Positions 33,947 to 43,500 of a stretch of 64,000 bases of DNA are shown piece after piece. The position numbers and the translations under genes are program-made. The notes under the pieces are model-generated. The model was not told where the DNA came from, ran no database searches, and worked only from the letters and a program-made list of their open reading frames with translations. How positions within the stretch are numbered: the stretch's first letter is position 1; the number at the start of each line of letters is the position of its first letter. This DNA is from Aquabacterium sp. NJ1 (lineage in GTDB: Bacteria > Pseudomonadota > Gammaproteobacteria > Burkholderiales > Burkholderiaceae_C), in NCBI RefSeq assembly GCF_000768065.1, contig NZ_JRKM01000001.1, forward strand, positions 2,728,001 to 2,792,000, written 5' to 3'.

Positions 33947-35026
33947 CTATTTGTTCACGGGCAGGCCGGTGCGAGCGTCGAGCCCCTTTTCCCTACTGAG
34001 TCGCGTCATCAGGGCCTCTGATGGCTTGGTGGGGGCAGCCTGATGCACTTTGCTCCATGCGAAGGACCCGTTCCATGGGGGCAGGGATGCTGGAGGCAAG
34101 GGCACGATCTGATCGATATCCTTCAGCACAATGTCTTCCTTTTGCTTCTCGATCAGAAACACGCGGATTTGCTCATAGCGCTGAACGCGCTCGGGGTCGT
34201 TCTTCGAGGGTTTCTTCAAGAACTGCCTGATCGTATAGCGCTGCCCGGAAAAGATGTCCATCAATGTGGACGCGGCGCTGGCACTGCCGTGCATTGCCGC
34301 CTTTTGGAGCATGGGAAGGGCCTCCTTTATCTTGTTTTGACGCAGGAGTTTGTTACCAAGCTCATAACTGGATTCCCCATGGCCTTGTTCCGCCGCACAT
34401 TGATACAGGGCTATTGCCAAGCCCTTGGTCTCGGGCGACGAAACGTTGACGACATGGGACATGATGGAACGCCCATCCAACCAATCAGCGATGTTGTATT
34501 GCGCCTGCGGGCTTCCCAATTCAGCGGCTTTGCGATAGTTGTCCAATGCTTTTTGCATGTCCCAAGCTTGACGGGCATGGCCCGCGATCAGCAAGTACCC
34601 ATAGGGGTTGCTGTCCGCAACAAGCCTCTGGATGATCTGGTCCACCTCGGCTTCGCGACTCATCCTGGATGGCGTGGCCGTATTGTCGTAGTCCGTATCG
34701 ATTTGCTGGTACAGCAAATCATTCAGTAGCCAACCCGCCTGAGGATGGTCATGTGCTGCCGCTAGCCGGAGGTATCTTGCGATCTCGGTGAACGCTTGAA
34801 CCTGAGCTTTGTCCTGGTTGTAGGAGGATCGGTCGCTGTTCAATTGGCGATAGCGACCGTATTGGAATACCTGGTCCACTTCCGCGCTAGGTTGATGGAT
34901 GTGGACGCTCTCATGCGTGCACTTGAAATTCCATGGTGCCAGGTTCACAGGGCGCTCTGCCGCGACAGCGTGAGACGCCAGAACAGAGAGTGACAGGAGC
35001 AAGGACATGATGGTCCGTTGCAGCAT
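33947..35026 (-). CDS. Sel1-repeat immunity-like protein, divergent member
   Basis: 359 residues from the ATG at 35026 (34 extra in-frame residues upstream are non-family). A Sec signal peptide (MLQRTIMSLLLSLSVLASHAVAA) has no lipobox, so it should be soluble periplasmic. Sel1-like repeats include RKAAELGSPQAQYNIADWLDG, QCAAEQGHGESSYELGNKLL and LQKAAMHGSASAASTLMDIF. It shares KCTHESVHIHQPSAEVDQVFQYGRY and the C-terminal PLPPASLPPWNGSFAW/GLDARTGLPVNK with the three genes next to it but is clearly more diverged. It is the last gene of the VgrG-PLD row, so probably an immunity protein for a related effector. Confidence 0.8.
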   Translation of the reverse strand: MLQRTIMSLLLSLSVLASHAVAAERPVNLAPWNFKCTHESVHIHQPSAEVDQVFQYGRYRQLNSDRSSYNQDKAQVQAFTEIARYLRLAAAHDHPQAGWLLNDLLYQQIDTDYDNTATPSRMSREAEVDQIIQRLVADSNPYGYLLIAGHARQAWDMQKALDNYRKAAELGSPQAQYNIADWLDGRSIMSHVVNVSSPETKGLAIALYQCAAEQGHGESSYELGNKLLRQNKIKEALPMLQKAAMHGSASAASTLMDIFSGQRYTIRQFLKKPSKNDPERVQRYEQIRVFLIEKQKEDIVLKDIDQIVPLPPASLPPWNGSFAWSKVHQAAPTKPSEALMTRLSREKGLDARTGLPVNK

Positions 35027-35192
35027 GTTAGCGGCGTCTCCGAACCTGCCGCAGTGCGGCGTTGAAGGACGAAAATGAGTGTTGCCCATACCTGTTATGG
35101 ATGTTAGGTGGATGTCTTTGCGATGCATCCGTTGAGCACCATCAGGCGCCCCACCATGACTAGACAGGGCGCGTGCGCATGAACGCGTTGAA

Positions 35193-36269
35193 TCACTTGC
35201 CAGCAGTCAGCGGCCGGCCGGTCTTGGGATCCAGTCCTTTGGCGCGGGCCATTTCAGCGATGCGATTCTCGGTAGGCAAGGGTGGTGGGACATTGGCATT
35301 GAACTCTTCTAGCCATTTGATCTTGCCGTCCCAGGGAGGGAGCTTCGCTGGTGGCAGGGGAACGATCTCGTCGATTTCTGGCACCTTGGGATCGAGGTAG
35401 TCGTAGTCGGATAGAAAGTCGCCAATGACTTTATATCGACGTGACCGCTCAGGATCGGCCTGAGTGTGGCCCAAATAGCCTAGTTCATTTGAGTTGGAAA
35501 TTTTGAAACCCAACTCCAACCGACTTGCGGACTGAGCATTTCCCGCCTTAACTCCAAACTGGTATGCCTGAAGGGCTTCCAGTGGCTTCTTTTCGTAAAC
35601 GTAGACCCCCAGGTTCAGTGCCGCCTCAGCATGCCCCTGCTCTGCGGCACAGCGGTACATCTGCAAGCCGATCTCAACGATATCGGGGGCATGGCTGCGA
35701 GCGTCGGTGAGCTTGTCGCCAATCAGATATTGAGCATCGGGACTACCCATATCAGCAGCCTTGCGGTAATAGCGCTTGGCGAGATCCAGATCGCTGACTA
35801 CGCCATAGCCCTGCATGAGGTAGTTGCCCATATCGTAGTAGCCACCGGGGATGCCACGGCAGATGAGGTCTTCGACCAGATCGACACTTTCCTTGATGGG
35901 GTTCGGGCTTTGGGCTTGCCCCTTTTTGAGCATGCCGCGCAAGGCCAGGTTGGCTTTGTCGTGGCCGTAAGCTGTAGCGATGCGCACCAAGCGCTCAATG
36001 GCGGGGTAAGCCGCTGCATCGTCCTTGAGCAGGTTATTGCGGCGCAGCCAGCGAGCGTGTTGATAAAGCTGCTCAGCCTCGGGATTACGTGGGGGAATGT
36101 GCTCAGCTTCATGCGTGCAAGTGAAGGCCATGTCTGGCCTCAGTCCGGCCATGTCTGGCGTGGCGGAGACGGTCATGCGGGTGTCCTTGGCGTGACATCC
36201 AGCGAGCACCAACAGGGCGCTTGTCACAGCGACTGCAAGCACAAGAGAAGAAACGGAACACCGGCGCAT
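35193..36269 (-). CDS. Sel1-repeat lipoprotein, probable Tle5 immunity protein
   Basis: 358-residue lipoprotein: MRRCSVSSLVLAVAVTSALLVLAGC with lipobox LAGC, then FTCTHEAEHIPPRNPEAEQLYQHARWLRRNNL. Sel1-type repeats: AKRYYRKAADMGSPDAQYLIGDKLTDA, YRCAAEQGHAEAALNLGVYVYEKKPLEALQAYQFGVKAGNAQSASRLELG. The end DEIVPLPPAKLPPWDGKIKWLEEFNANVPPPLPTENRIAEMARAKGLDPKTGRPL is shared by the tandem copies. Tle5 phospholipases act in the periplasm, where a lipoprotein of this kind could bind them; P. aeruginosa PldB is likewise followed by several Sel1-type immunity genes. Twelve bases separate it from the upstream copy. Confidence 0.85.
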   Translation of the reverse strand: MRRCSVSSLVLAVAVTSALLVLAGCHAKDTRMTVSATPDMAGLRPDMAFTCTHEAEHIPPRNPEAEQLYQHARWLRRNNLLKDDAAAYPAIERLVRIATAYGHDKANLALRGMLKKGQAQSPNPIKESVDLVEDLICRGIPGGYYDMGNYLMQGYGVVSDLDLAKRYYRKAADMGSPDAQYLIGDKLTDARSHAPDIVEIGLQMYRCAAEQGHAEAALNLGVYVYEKKPLEALQAYQFGVKAGNAQSASRLELGFKISNSNELGYLGHTQADPERSRRYKVIGDFLSDYDYLDPKVPEIDEIVPLPPAKLPPWDGKIKWLEEFNANVPPPLPTENRIAEMARAKGLDPKTGRPLTAGK

Positions 36270-36281
36270 GAATGCGGCGAA

Positions 36282-37361
36282 TCACTTGCCAGTGTTCAGC
36301 GGCCGGCCGGTCTTGGGATCCAGTCCTTTGGCGCGGGCCATTTCCGCAATGCGCTTTTCGGAAGGCAAAGGCGGAGGCACGTTGGAGTTGAACTCTTCTA
36401 ACCATTTGAACTTGCCGTCCCAGGGGGGCAGTTTGGCTGGAGGCAAAGGCACGATCTCGTCGATCTCTGGCACCTTGGGATCGAGGTAGTCGTAGTCGGA
36501 TAGAAAGTCGCCAATGACTTTGTAGCGGCGCGCACGCTCGGAATCGGATGTGGTTTGACCCAGGAAACTTTGGCTTTTGGGATTGGAATCCTTTGAGCCG
36601 ATTTCTAACCAACTGGCTGATAGAGCATCCCCAGCTTTGACACCTAGCTGAAAGTATTTAAAGGCGTCCACATATTGTGCGGTTGAACCATAGTGGACAC
36701 CCATGTAATTTGCAGCTTTGGTGTTCCCTTGTTCTGCTGCGCAGCGATGCATTTGCAAGCCGATGTTCACTACGTCAGGAGTGTGACTGCGAGCGTCAAC
36801 AAGCTTCGATCCAATCAGGTACTGAGCATCGGGGCTGCCCAGGTCAGCGGCTTTGCGGTAGTAGCGTTTGGCCAGGTCCAGATCGCCGACTACGCCATAG
36901 CCTTGCATGAGGTAGTTGCCCATGTCGTAGTACCCCCCTGGGATGCCTCGGCGAATGAGGTCTTCGACCAGATCAACGCATTCTTTGATGGGATTGGCAC
37001 TTTGAGCTTGACCCTTGGTGAGCATGCCGCGCAAGGCCAGGTTTGCTTTCTCGTGACCATAAGCGGTGGCAATGCGTATCAGGCGCTCGATGGTTGGGTA
37101 TACGGATGGATCGTCCTTGAGTAAATTATTGCGGCGCAGCCAGCGTGCGTGCTGGTAAAGCTGCTCTGCCTCGGCGTCATGTGGGGGAATGTGCTCTGCC
37201 TCTTGTGTGCAAGTAAAGGCCATGTCGGGCCTCAGTCCGGCCATGTCTGGCGTGGCGGAGACGGTGATGCGGGTGTCCTTGGCGTGACATCCAGCGAGCA
37301 CCAACAGGGCGCTTGTCACAGCGACTGCAAGCACAAGAGAAGAAACGGAACACCGGCGCAT
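36282..37361 (-). CDS. Sel1-repeat lipoprotein, probable Tle5 immunity protein (second copy)
   Basis: 359-residue lipoprotein almost identical at both ends to its neighbours. The signal peptide and lipobox equal those of the 35193 gene. The C-terminus (KFKWLEEFNSNVPPPLPSEKRIAEMARAKGLDPKTGRPLNTGK) equals that of the 37374 gene. The middle has diverged most: HRCAAEQGNTKAANYMGVHYGSTAQYVDAFKYFQLGVKAGDALSASWLEIGSKD. That mosaic means the copies exchange sequence while the central repeats vary, as expected when a recognition surface tracks different effectors. 12-base spacers on both sides. Confidence 0.85.
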   Translation of the reverse strand: MRRCSVSSLVLAVAVTSALLVLAGCHAKDTRITVSATPDMAGLRPDMAFTCTQEAEHIPPHDAEAEQLYQHARWLRRNNLLKDDPSVYPTIERLIRIATAYGHEKANLALRGMLTKGQAQSANPIKECVDLVEDLIRRGIPGGYYDMGNYLMQGYGVVGDLDLAKRYYRKAADLGSPDAQYLIGSKLVDARSHTPDVVNIGLQMHRCAAEQGNTKAANYMGVHYGSTAQYVDAFKYFQLGVKAGDALSASWLEIGSKDSNPKSQSFLGQTTSDSERARRYKVIGDFLSDYDYLDPKVPEIDEIVPLPPAKLPPWDGKFKWLEEFNSNVPPPLPSEKRIAEMARAKGLDPKTGRPLNTGK

Positions 37362-37373
37362 GAATGCGGCGAA

Positions 37374-38483
37374 TCACTTGCCAGTGTTCAGCGGCCGGCC
37401 GGTCTTGGGATCCAGTCCTTTGGCGCGGGCCATTTCCGCAATGCGCTTTTCGGAAGGCAAAGGCGGAGGCACGTTGGAGTTGAACTCTTCTAACCATTTG
37501 AACTTGCCGTCCCAGGGGGGCAGTTTGGCTGGAGGCAAAGGCACGATCTCGTCGATCTCAGGCACCTTGGGGTCGAGGTAGTCGTAATCGGCCAAAAAAT
37601 CGAAAATCAATTTATAGCGTCGACTACGCTCCAGATCTGCGTGTGCCTGTCCGAGATACAACCCAACGTTCGGATCTGTGATCGAGAACCCTTTGGCCAT
37701 TCGGCTTGCGGACTGAGCATTACCCGCTTTGATGCCAAGCCGGTATGCCTGCATGGCTTCTTGTGGGTTCTTCTCGTAGATGTAGATTCCAAGATTCAAG
37801 GCAGCCTCAGCATGCCCCTGCTCGGCTGCGCAACGGTACATCTGCAAGCCGATATCAACGATATCGGGGGAATGACTTCGGGCATCAGTTAGCTTGTCAC
37901 CAATGAGGTATTGTGCATCCGGACTACCTAGATCGGCAGCTTTGCGGTAATAGCGTTTGGCGAGTTCCAGATCGCTGACTACGCCATAGCCCTGCATGAG
38001 GTAGTTGCCCATATCGTAGTAGCCACCGGGGATGCCACGGCAGATGAGGTCTTCGACCAGATCGACACTTTCCTTGATGGGGTTCGGGCTTTGGGCTTGC
38101 CCCTTTTTGAGCATGCCGCGCAATGCCAAGTTGGCTTTGTCGTGACCGTAGGCTGAGGCAATACGCACGAGGCGCTCAATCGGAGGATAAGCAGTAATGT
38201 CGTCCTTGAGCAGGTTGTTGCGGCGCAGCCATCGCGCGTGCTGGTAAAGCTGCTCGGCCTCGGTATCACGCATTGGAATGTGTTCAGCCTCATGTGTGCA
38301 GGTAAAGGCCATGTCGGGCCTCAGTCCTGCCATGTCTGGCGTGGCGGAGACAGTCATACGGGTGTCCTTGGGGAAGAAATGGCGTTGTATACCTAGACCA
38401 GCTGCGCCAAAGCCCGTCAAGCTCAGAGCGATTGCGCCAGTTCTCAGCGCCTTATTAATGTGCGATTTAGGAGATGAAAGCAT
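37374..38483 (-). CDS. Sel1-repeat protein next to the PLD effector, probable cognate immunity
   Basis: 369 residues. Its N-terminus differs from the lipoprotein copies: SHINKALRTGAIALSLTGFGAAGLGIQRHFFPKDTRMTVS is an uncleaved signal anchor rather than a lipobox, so it should stay in the inner membrane facing the periplasm. From KDTRMTVSATPDMAGLRPDMAFTCTHEAEHIP on it follows the other copies, with Sel1 repeats YYRKAADLGSPDAQYLIGDKL and YRCAAEQGHAEAALNLGIYIYEKNPQEAMQAYRLGIKAG. It starts 12 bases after the PLD stop, so it is the best candidate for the cognate immunity gene. Confidence 0.85.
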   Translation of the reverse strand: MLSSPKSHINKALRTGAIALSLTGFGAAGLGIQRHFFPKDTRMTVSATPDMAGLRPDMAFTCTHEAEHIPMRDTEAEQLYQHARWLRRNNLLKDDITAYPPIERLVRIASAYGHDKANLALRGMLKKGQAQSPNPIKESVDLVEDLICRGIPGGYYDMGNYLMQGYGVVSDLELAKRYYRKAADLGSPDAQYLIGDKLTDARSHSPDIVDIGLQMYRCAAEQGHAEAALNLGIYIYEKNPQEAMQAYRLGIKAGNAQSASRMAKGFSITDPNVGLYLGQAHADLERSRRYKLIFDFLADYDYLDPKVPEIDEIVPLPPAKLPPWDGKFKWLEEFNSNVPPPLPSEKRIAEMARAKGLDPKTGRPLNTGK

Positions 38484-38495
38484 GACGCAGCGGTA

Positions 38496-40556
38496 CTAGT
38501 CCCAGTCTTTGCGACTAGGGTCCAAACGTAAAAAGGCGTCTAATGGAGCGACAGGTGCGCGGGCGTTCTTTCGCCGATTTATGTTCTCTTGGACAATAGT
38601 TTCCCAAGCATCGTAAGCATCTTTTAAAGGCAAATCTGCTATCCGCTGTCCACCAAAGTTTTTTGTATGCAAATCCCACAACGTTTGCCGCGCCGGTTTC
38701 GATACCTCGGGCCGGTCATGGATGATGTTGAGTTCGCTGTCGGTTTCCATGCTGCGCGTGTTGATGTTGGCGCTGCCTAGCGTCATGAAGGTATCGTCAA
38801 TGATCATGAGCTTGGCATGGACATAGGTTTCCACCCATGATTGCCCTGGCGCGGTATCCGGAGACACGATACGGCAGACCAGCGTCTTGAGGCCGGGGGT
38901 GGCCATTTCCGAGGCCGAAATGGTTTGAACGGTCCAGTCGTCGAGGTCTTTTTGAGCCTGCGCCTTACGTTGCTCTGCGGCGCTCAGGCGGGTGTTGACG
39001 CTTTCGTAGCGCTGGGTGATGTAATCAGCTGAACCTGGCGTGCCGTCGATGATTCGCACGTCGTTGTCGATGGCATTCCGTTCTCGGTGCAGTTTGTTGA
39101 TCTCTGCTTGTGCGGCATCCACGTCAGCCTGTCGCTTCTTGTATTCGGCGGCTTGCGATTTGGGTAACTCACCTCGATCAATGCGCGCATCGCGCGTTGC
39201 GGCTGGAATGTCGGCCCCGCGCCCGAGGCCTTCCAGCATGCGTTGGGTGTTGTTGGCACCGTCCCCCATGCCCTCATCAGAGGTGTTGGTGATGACGAAG
39301 AGGTACAGGCTGCCATGCTTCTCTGGGCGCCTGCCATGCTCAGCCATCGCTTTGGCATGTTGCTTGATCTGGTCTGCCAGGACGGGCCAACGAAAGTATT
39401 GGTTTTCGATATAGATGAGCTGCGTCGCGTTGCTCACGGCCTGCAAATACATCTTGGCGATGTGCTTGACCGGCTTACCGTCGGCGCCACCTTGATGCTG
39501 GGTTCTCAGGATTTGCGCCGTCAGCGGAACATCAGCACCCTTGGGTTTTTGCTGGTACTTGACCGAAGTCGTCGTCGGCAGCGGATCAGGTTTGGCGTGA
39601 CCGGGCGCATCCGTGATCGCCTTGTTCCATGCCGCCTGAAAGTTATCGTAAAGGTCGGCAAGAATGGGGCCCGTCACCCTGGATGAAAAATCTTGGCGTG
39701 GAAACTGGGCGTTGGCGCCCTTGTTGGGCGCATGAGGGCGGCCTTTGACGCTGTGCTCGTTGGTGTCCCAATACCAGTCCAGCATGTTGTGTCCCATGAC
39801 AAAACCAACAGCCAGATCTGCAGATTCATGGTCAACGAGCACCATTTTCTGGTGATGCGTTGTGAAGCTGGCCAGCATGCCGCGCGTCTGGGCGGAAATG
39901 CCTTTGTCCATGAACCTGTCTGTCGAGATGGACGCTCGGTCTGGTGCGCTGAACCCTCGGCTGCGGAACACGAGATTGTCCATGGACCGGTCGTCGTTGA
40001 GGGCGCGGTATTTCTGACGCATTGCGCGGACGACTTCGTGATCTGTATGGGCGTCGTAGACCGCGAACCAATGCTTGCTGTAGTCATGCTGCCAGTCGGA
40101 TGTGCCGGCCAGACGATCCTTGATGGCCAGGTCTCGCCGGCCAGGCGTGTTGGGTTCACCATTGAAGCCAGTCACACCAATGGTGGCCACTTGCTCTTTG
40201 GTGATGCCATTGCTGTACCCCAGATCAATTTCTTGGGACCAGCTCAGCACCCGGATTTTCTTGCCTTCGCGGGCCTTTTGCTCAAGCAATTTGCCAATAC
40301 AGGGGTGCTTTTCATCACGTATGAAAAACATACTGGGCTGAAAACCCCAGCAGATAATGCAAACGCTTTTGGTTGCTGCCGCGATGGCCTTGTGTATTTC
40401 GCGAAAGGCTTCTTCACCGTTAATAAGGAGCCCGAACGTTGCAGGTTTGCGTGAGTACTCTACATCTGAGACGAACCATCGGGGCGTCATCTGAACGGCC
40501 ATGTTGCTTGAGCGCTCTACAGCAACTGTGGCGGGTTTGGGTTGGGTATCTTGCAT
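38496..40556 (-). CDS. type VI phospholipase D effector (Tle5-type)
   Basis: 686 residues from the ATG at 40556 (AGGA upstream; a GTG three bases earlier is possible). Two HKD motifs make the phospholipase D active site: H-Q-K238-MVLVD243 in FTTHHQKMVLVD (numbering from the GTG) and H581-A-K583-LMIID588 in VHAKLMIIDDTFMTLGSANIN. The region between holds IENQYFRWP and a Glu/Arg-rich coiled coil (about 465-545). No signal peptide, as in effectors loaded on VgrG. It lies between vgrG (18 bases upstream) and a row of Sel1 immunity genes, the order of P. aeruginosa vgrG5-pldB. Predicted to cleave phosphatidylethanolamine or similar lipids in rival cells. Confidence 0.92.
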   Translation of the reverse strand: MQDTQPKPATVAVERSSNMAVQMTPRWFVSDVEYSRKPATFGLLINGEEAFREIHKAIAAATKSVCIICWGFQPSMFFIRDEKHPCIGKLLEQKAREGKKIRVLSWSQEIDLGYSNGITKEQVATIGVTGFNGEPNTPGRRDLAIKDRLAGTSDWQHDYSKHWFAVYDAHTDHEVVRAMRQKYRALNDDRSMDNLVFRSRGFSAPDRASISTDRFMDKGISAQTRGMLASFTTHHQKMVLVDHESADLAVGFVMGHNMLDWYWDTNEHSVKGRPHAPNKGANAQFPRQDFSSRVTGPILADLYDNFQAAWNKAITDAPGHAKPDPLPTTTSVKYQQKPKGADVPLTAQILRTQHQGGADGKPVKHIAKMYLQAVSNATQLIYIENQYFRWPVLADQIKQHAKAMAEHGRRPEKHGSLYLFVITNTSDEGMGDGANNTQRMLEGLGRGADIPAATRDARIDRGELPKSQAAEYKKRQADVDAAQAEINKLHRERNAIDNDVRIIDGTPGSADYITQRYESVNTRLSAAEQRKAQAQKDLDDWTVQTISASEMATPGLKTLVCRIVSPDTAPGQSWVETYVHAKLMIIDDTFMTLGSANINTRSMETDSELNIIHDRPEVSKPARQTLWDLHTKNFGGQRIADLPLKDAYDAWETIVQENINRRKNARAPVAPLDAFLRLDPSRKDWD

Positions 40557-40574
40557 CACATCGTCCTGTCGCGT

Positions 40575-43500
40575 TCAGCTCTGGGCTGACTGTTCGCTTG
40601 GCGAGCTATTGACGAGTGCGTTTAAAGCACTCTGGTATTCGGAGCGCGAGGCGCTACTGCTTTGTTTGTCTTCGCCCTTGAAGACGCCCATGGCGGCCAG
40701 GGGCCCTTCCGCAGTATTTCGATATCGTTCAACAACGGGGATGTCGTATGTCATTCCGTTGGCCAAAACGACCTTGTATCGTTCAATGGCGGGAGCGTGC
40801 TTCAGTTCGATAGAGCCTGATGCATCAAGTACGTCTTGCTTGATCATTGCGCCGTTGGCGAACACTTTGTATGGCATGCCTGCCCATCCGGACATCTGAC
40901 CGAAGGGAGCACTGTCAAACGTCAACGTCAAAGGTGTTGTCAACGTACTGGTAGGGAAGCCGGGCATATCCTGATTCAGGATCTGAGGCCCCACCATCGA
41001 CTTCTGCCCTGCCTGCACCGTGATCTTCCCGGGACACTGGGCAGTAAAGCTGCCACCCTCAATCGTGATGCTCGCCCCACCGCTCACAGCCAGCGTCACC
41101 TTCTTGGCCGCCGCGATGTTGACCACCCCACTGGCCGTCTTCAACTGCAGCTCCTGCTTGGCTGCAATCTGCGCCGGGCCCGCCTGAGCCTGCATCTCGA
41201 TCGGCCCTTGCGCCGCGATCATCGTCAGGCCCTTGCCTGCGGCTTCCGCGCCTGGCTGAATCGCTCCTGCCAGCACACCAATAGCCTGCCCCGTGTGCAC
41301 GCGTGCCTGCCCACCCACCGCAAAGTGCGTGTCTTGCCCGCTGGCGATCTGGGTGGTGTCTTGCGCACTCAGGTGCAGGTCTTGGCCCGCAGTCAGGCCA
41401 ATGCCGGCTTTACCGACCAAGGCGATATTGGGATCCGCCATGTGCGGCACCTTGCTCTGGCCGGTGCCGGTGGCTTTGGCTGCCGCGTCTGCCTGGGCGT
41501 TGGGCAGGCTGCTGGTGCTGACCATGCCGCTGAGGCTCTTGGTCAGCGCAGCGGCGGGGGCGGCCCGGTCGTCCAGGTTGCTCTTGTTGCCGCCCACGCT
41601 GCCGGCTGTGGTGGCCAGGCCCACGGTCTGGTGGGTGCTGGCGGCCTGGTGGAAGGTGCTGGCCAGTTGTTGGGCTTGTTTGGCGAGCGCCATGCCGGGG
41701 GCGTTGTCGCCGGCTGGTGTGCCGGTCTGGCCCAAGCCATTGCCCAGGCCGAAGGTGCTGAGCATCACGCCGCGTGCGGCGCGCAGGCCGCCCCAGGCGT
41801 CGGTGCGCAGCTCGAAGCCCAGGCCGCGGAAAGAGCCACGGTGGTTATCGGCCTGGTGCAGCAGGTGGCCCATTTGCAGCCAGGTCTGGCTTTGGGTGCT
41901 GTGCAGCTGGGCGCGCAGCTGGCCGGGGGTGTCGTCGAACACGAGCTGGTTGTAGCCGCTGCCGCCGAATTCCTTGCTCTTGACGCCGCTGAGCGCCGCG
42001 GCGTTGGCCTGGCCTTCTGAGTCTTCGGTGGCGGCCCCCGGTGCGGCGCCGTGCCAGGCGGGGCTGTTGCCGCCGCTGCCTGAGCCCACGAGGTTCATCT
42101 GGCTGCTGGGGCTGTGGTCGGTGGATTCGGCCAGGGCGGCGGTGTCGGCTTCGGCGGGCTGGCCGCCCGGGGTGCGGGGCACGCCCGATTCGCCACGGCC
42201 GTTGTACAGGCTGGCCATGACGAAGGGGCGGTCGATGTCGTTGCCCAGGAAGCCAACCAGCACCTCCTGCCCGATGCGGGGGATGAACTGGTGGCCCATG
42301 CCAGGGCCGGTCAGGCGTTGCATGACGCGCAGCCAGCAGCTGTGGTCGCTGTTGGCGCGCTGAGGGGCGAAGGCGTTGGCCTGCCAGTGGAACTGGACCT
42401 TGATGCGGCCAAGCTGGTCGGTGTAGAGCTCGTCGGCGCCGCTGGCGTTCACGTTGCCATCGGGGCCAACGACGATGGCGGTTTGCGGGCCCAGCGCGGT
42501 GGGGCGCGGGCGGGGGCGCAGGCCGGTGTCGTCCATCAGCACGGCGCGCCAGGGCACGTTGCGGCGCAGGGCCTGGAACTGGCAGGCGTAGCCGGTCTGG
42601 GCGGCGCGCTGGTACAGGGCGGTGCTGTCCACGGCGAAGGTGTCCGGGCCGGTGGCGGCGAGTGCGGGCAGGTCGGCGGCGCCCAGGGTCTTGGCGATCT
42701 TGTCGCTCAGTTCCTTGGGCAGGTTGTTGATGCCGATGACGTCGCAGCCGGTGACGAAGAACTGTTTGTCCTCGTCGGCCAGGCCAAAGGCGGAGAGCGG
42801 GTCCAGCGTGGACTGGGTGACGGCGAACCAGGTGCCGGCGCGCAGGGTGCGCACGGTGCCGCGGCCCAGCCAGGTCTTGTAGCGGGCCTCGTGGGCTTCC
42901 TGCAGGCGGGTGGCGGCGAACTGCGCTTCGGCCTGGTTGCCAAAAACGAAATCACCCGTTGGGTCGTAGCTGGTGAGCCAGCTTTGCAGGCTGGTGGCCT
43001 CGTCGCCACCCCATTCGTGCGCGGTGGGCACCTCGGCGGTGATGGCGGCGTGGGCCTTGTAGTCCCAGCCTTGCAGCACGGTGCCGGTGGGGCCGATCTG
43101 GCGCACGCTGCCCAGGGCCTGGATGCTGTCTTGCACTTCCTGGCTGCTGCTGCCGTGGAAGCGGATGCCGGCGCCCCCCAGGCTGCTGGCGCTGATGGCG
43201 TCTTGCGGTTGCTGCGCGCTGCTGACGAAGAAGACCACGGTGTGGCCGCCCGGGGCGGATTCGTCTTCCTCGACGCGCCAGCAGATGCCTTCTTCGGCCA
43301 GCAGGCGCTGCACGAAGGCCAGGTCGGTTTCGCGGTATTGCACGCAGTAGGCGCGCTGGCCGCCGTTGCGGGCGAACAGGCCTTCGGCCACGTAGGTGGC
43401 GACGTCGTCGTCCCACTTCCAGGCGGCGATGCTGCTGTGGTCGGCGAACACGTCTTCGACGATCTCGATGACCGACTTTTCTTGCCAGACGCGGCTGTTG

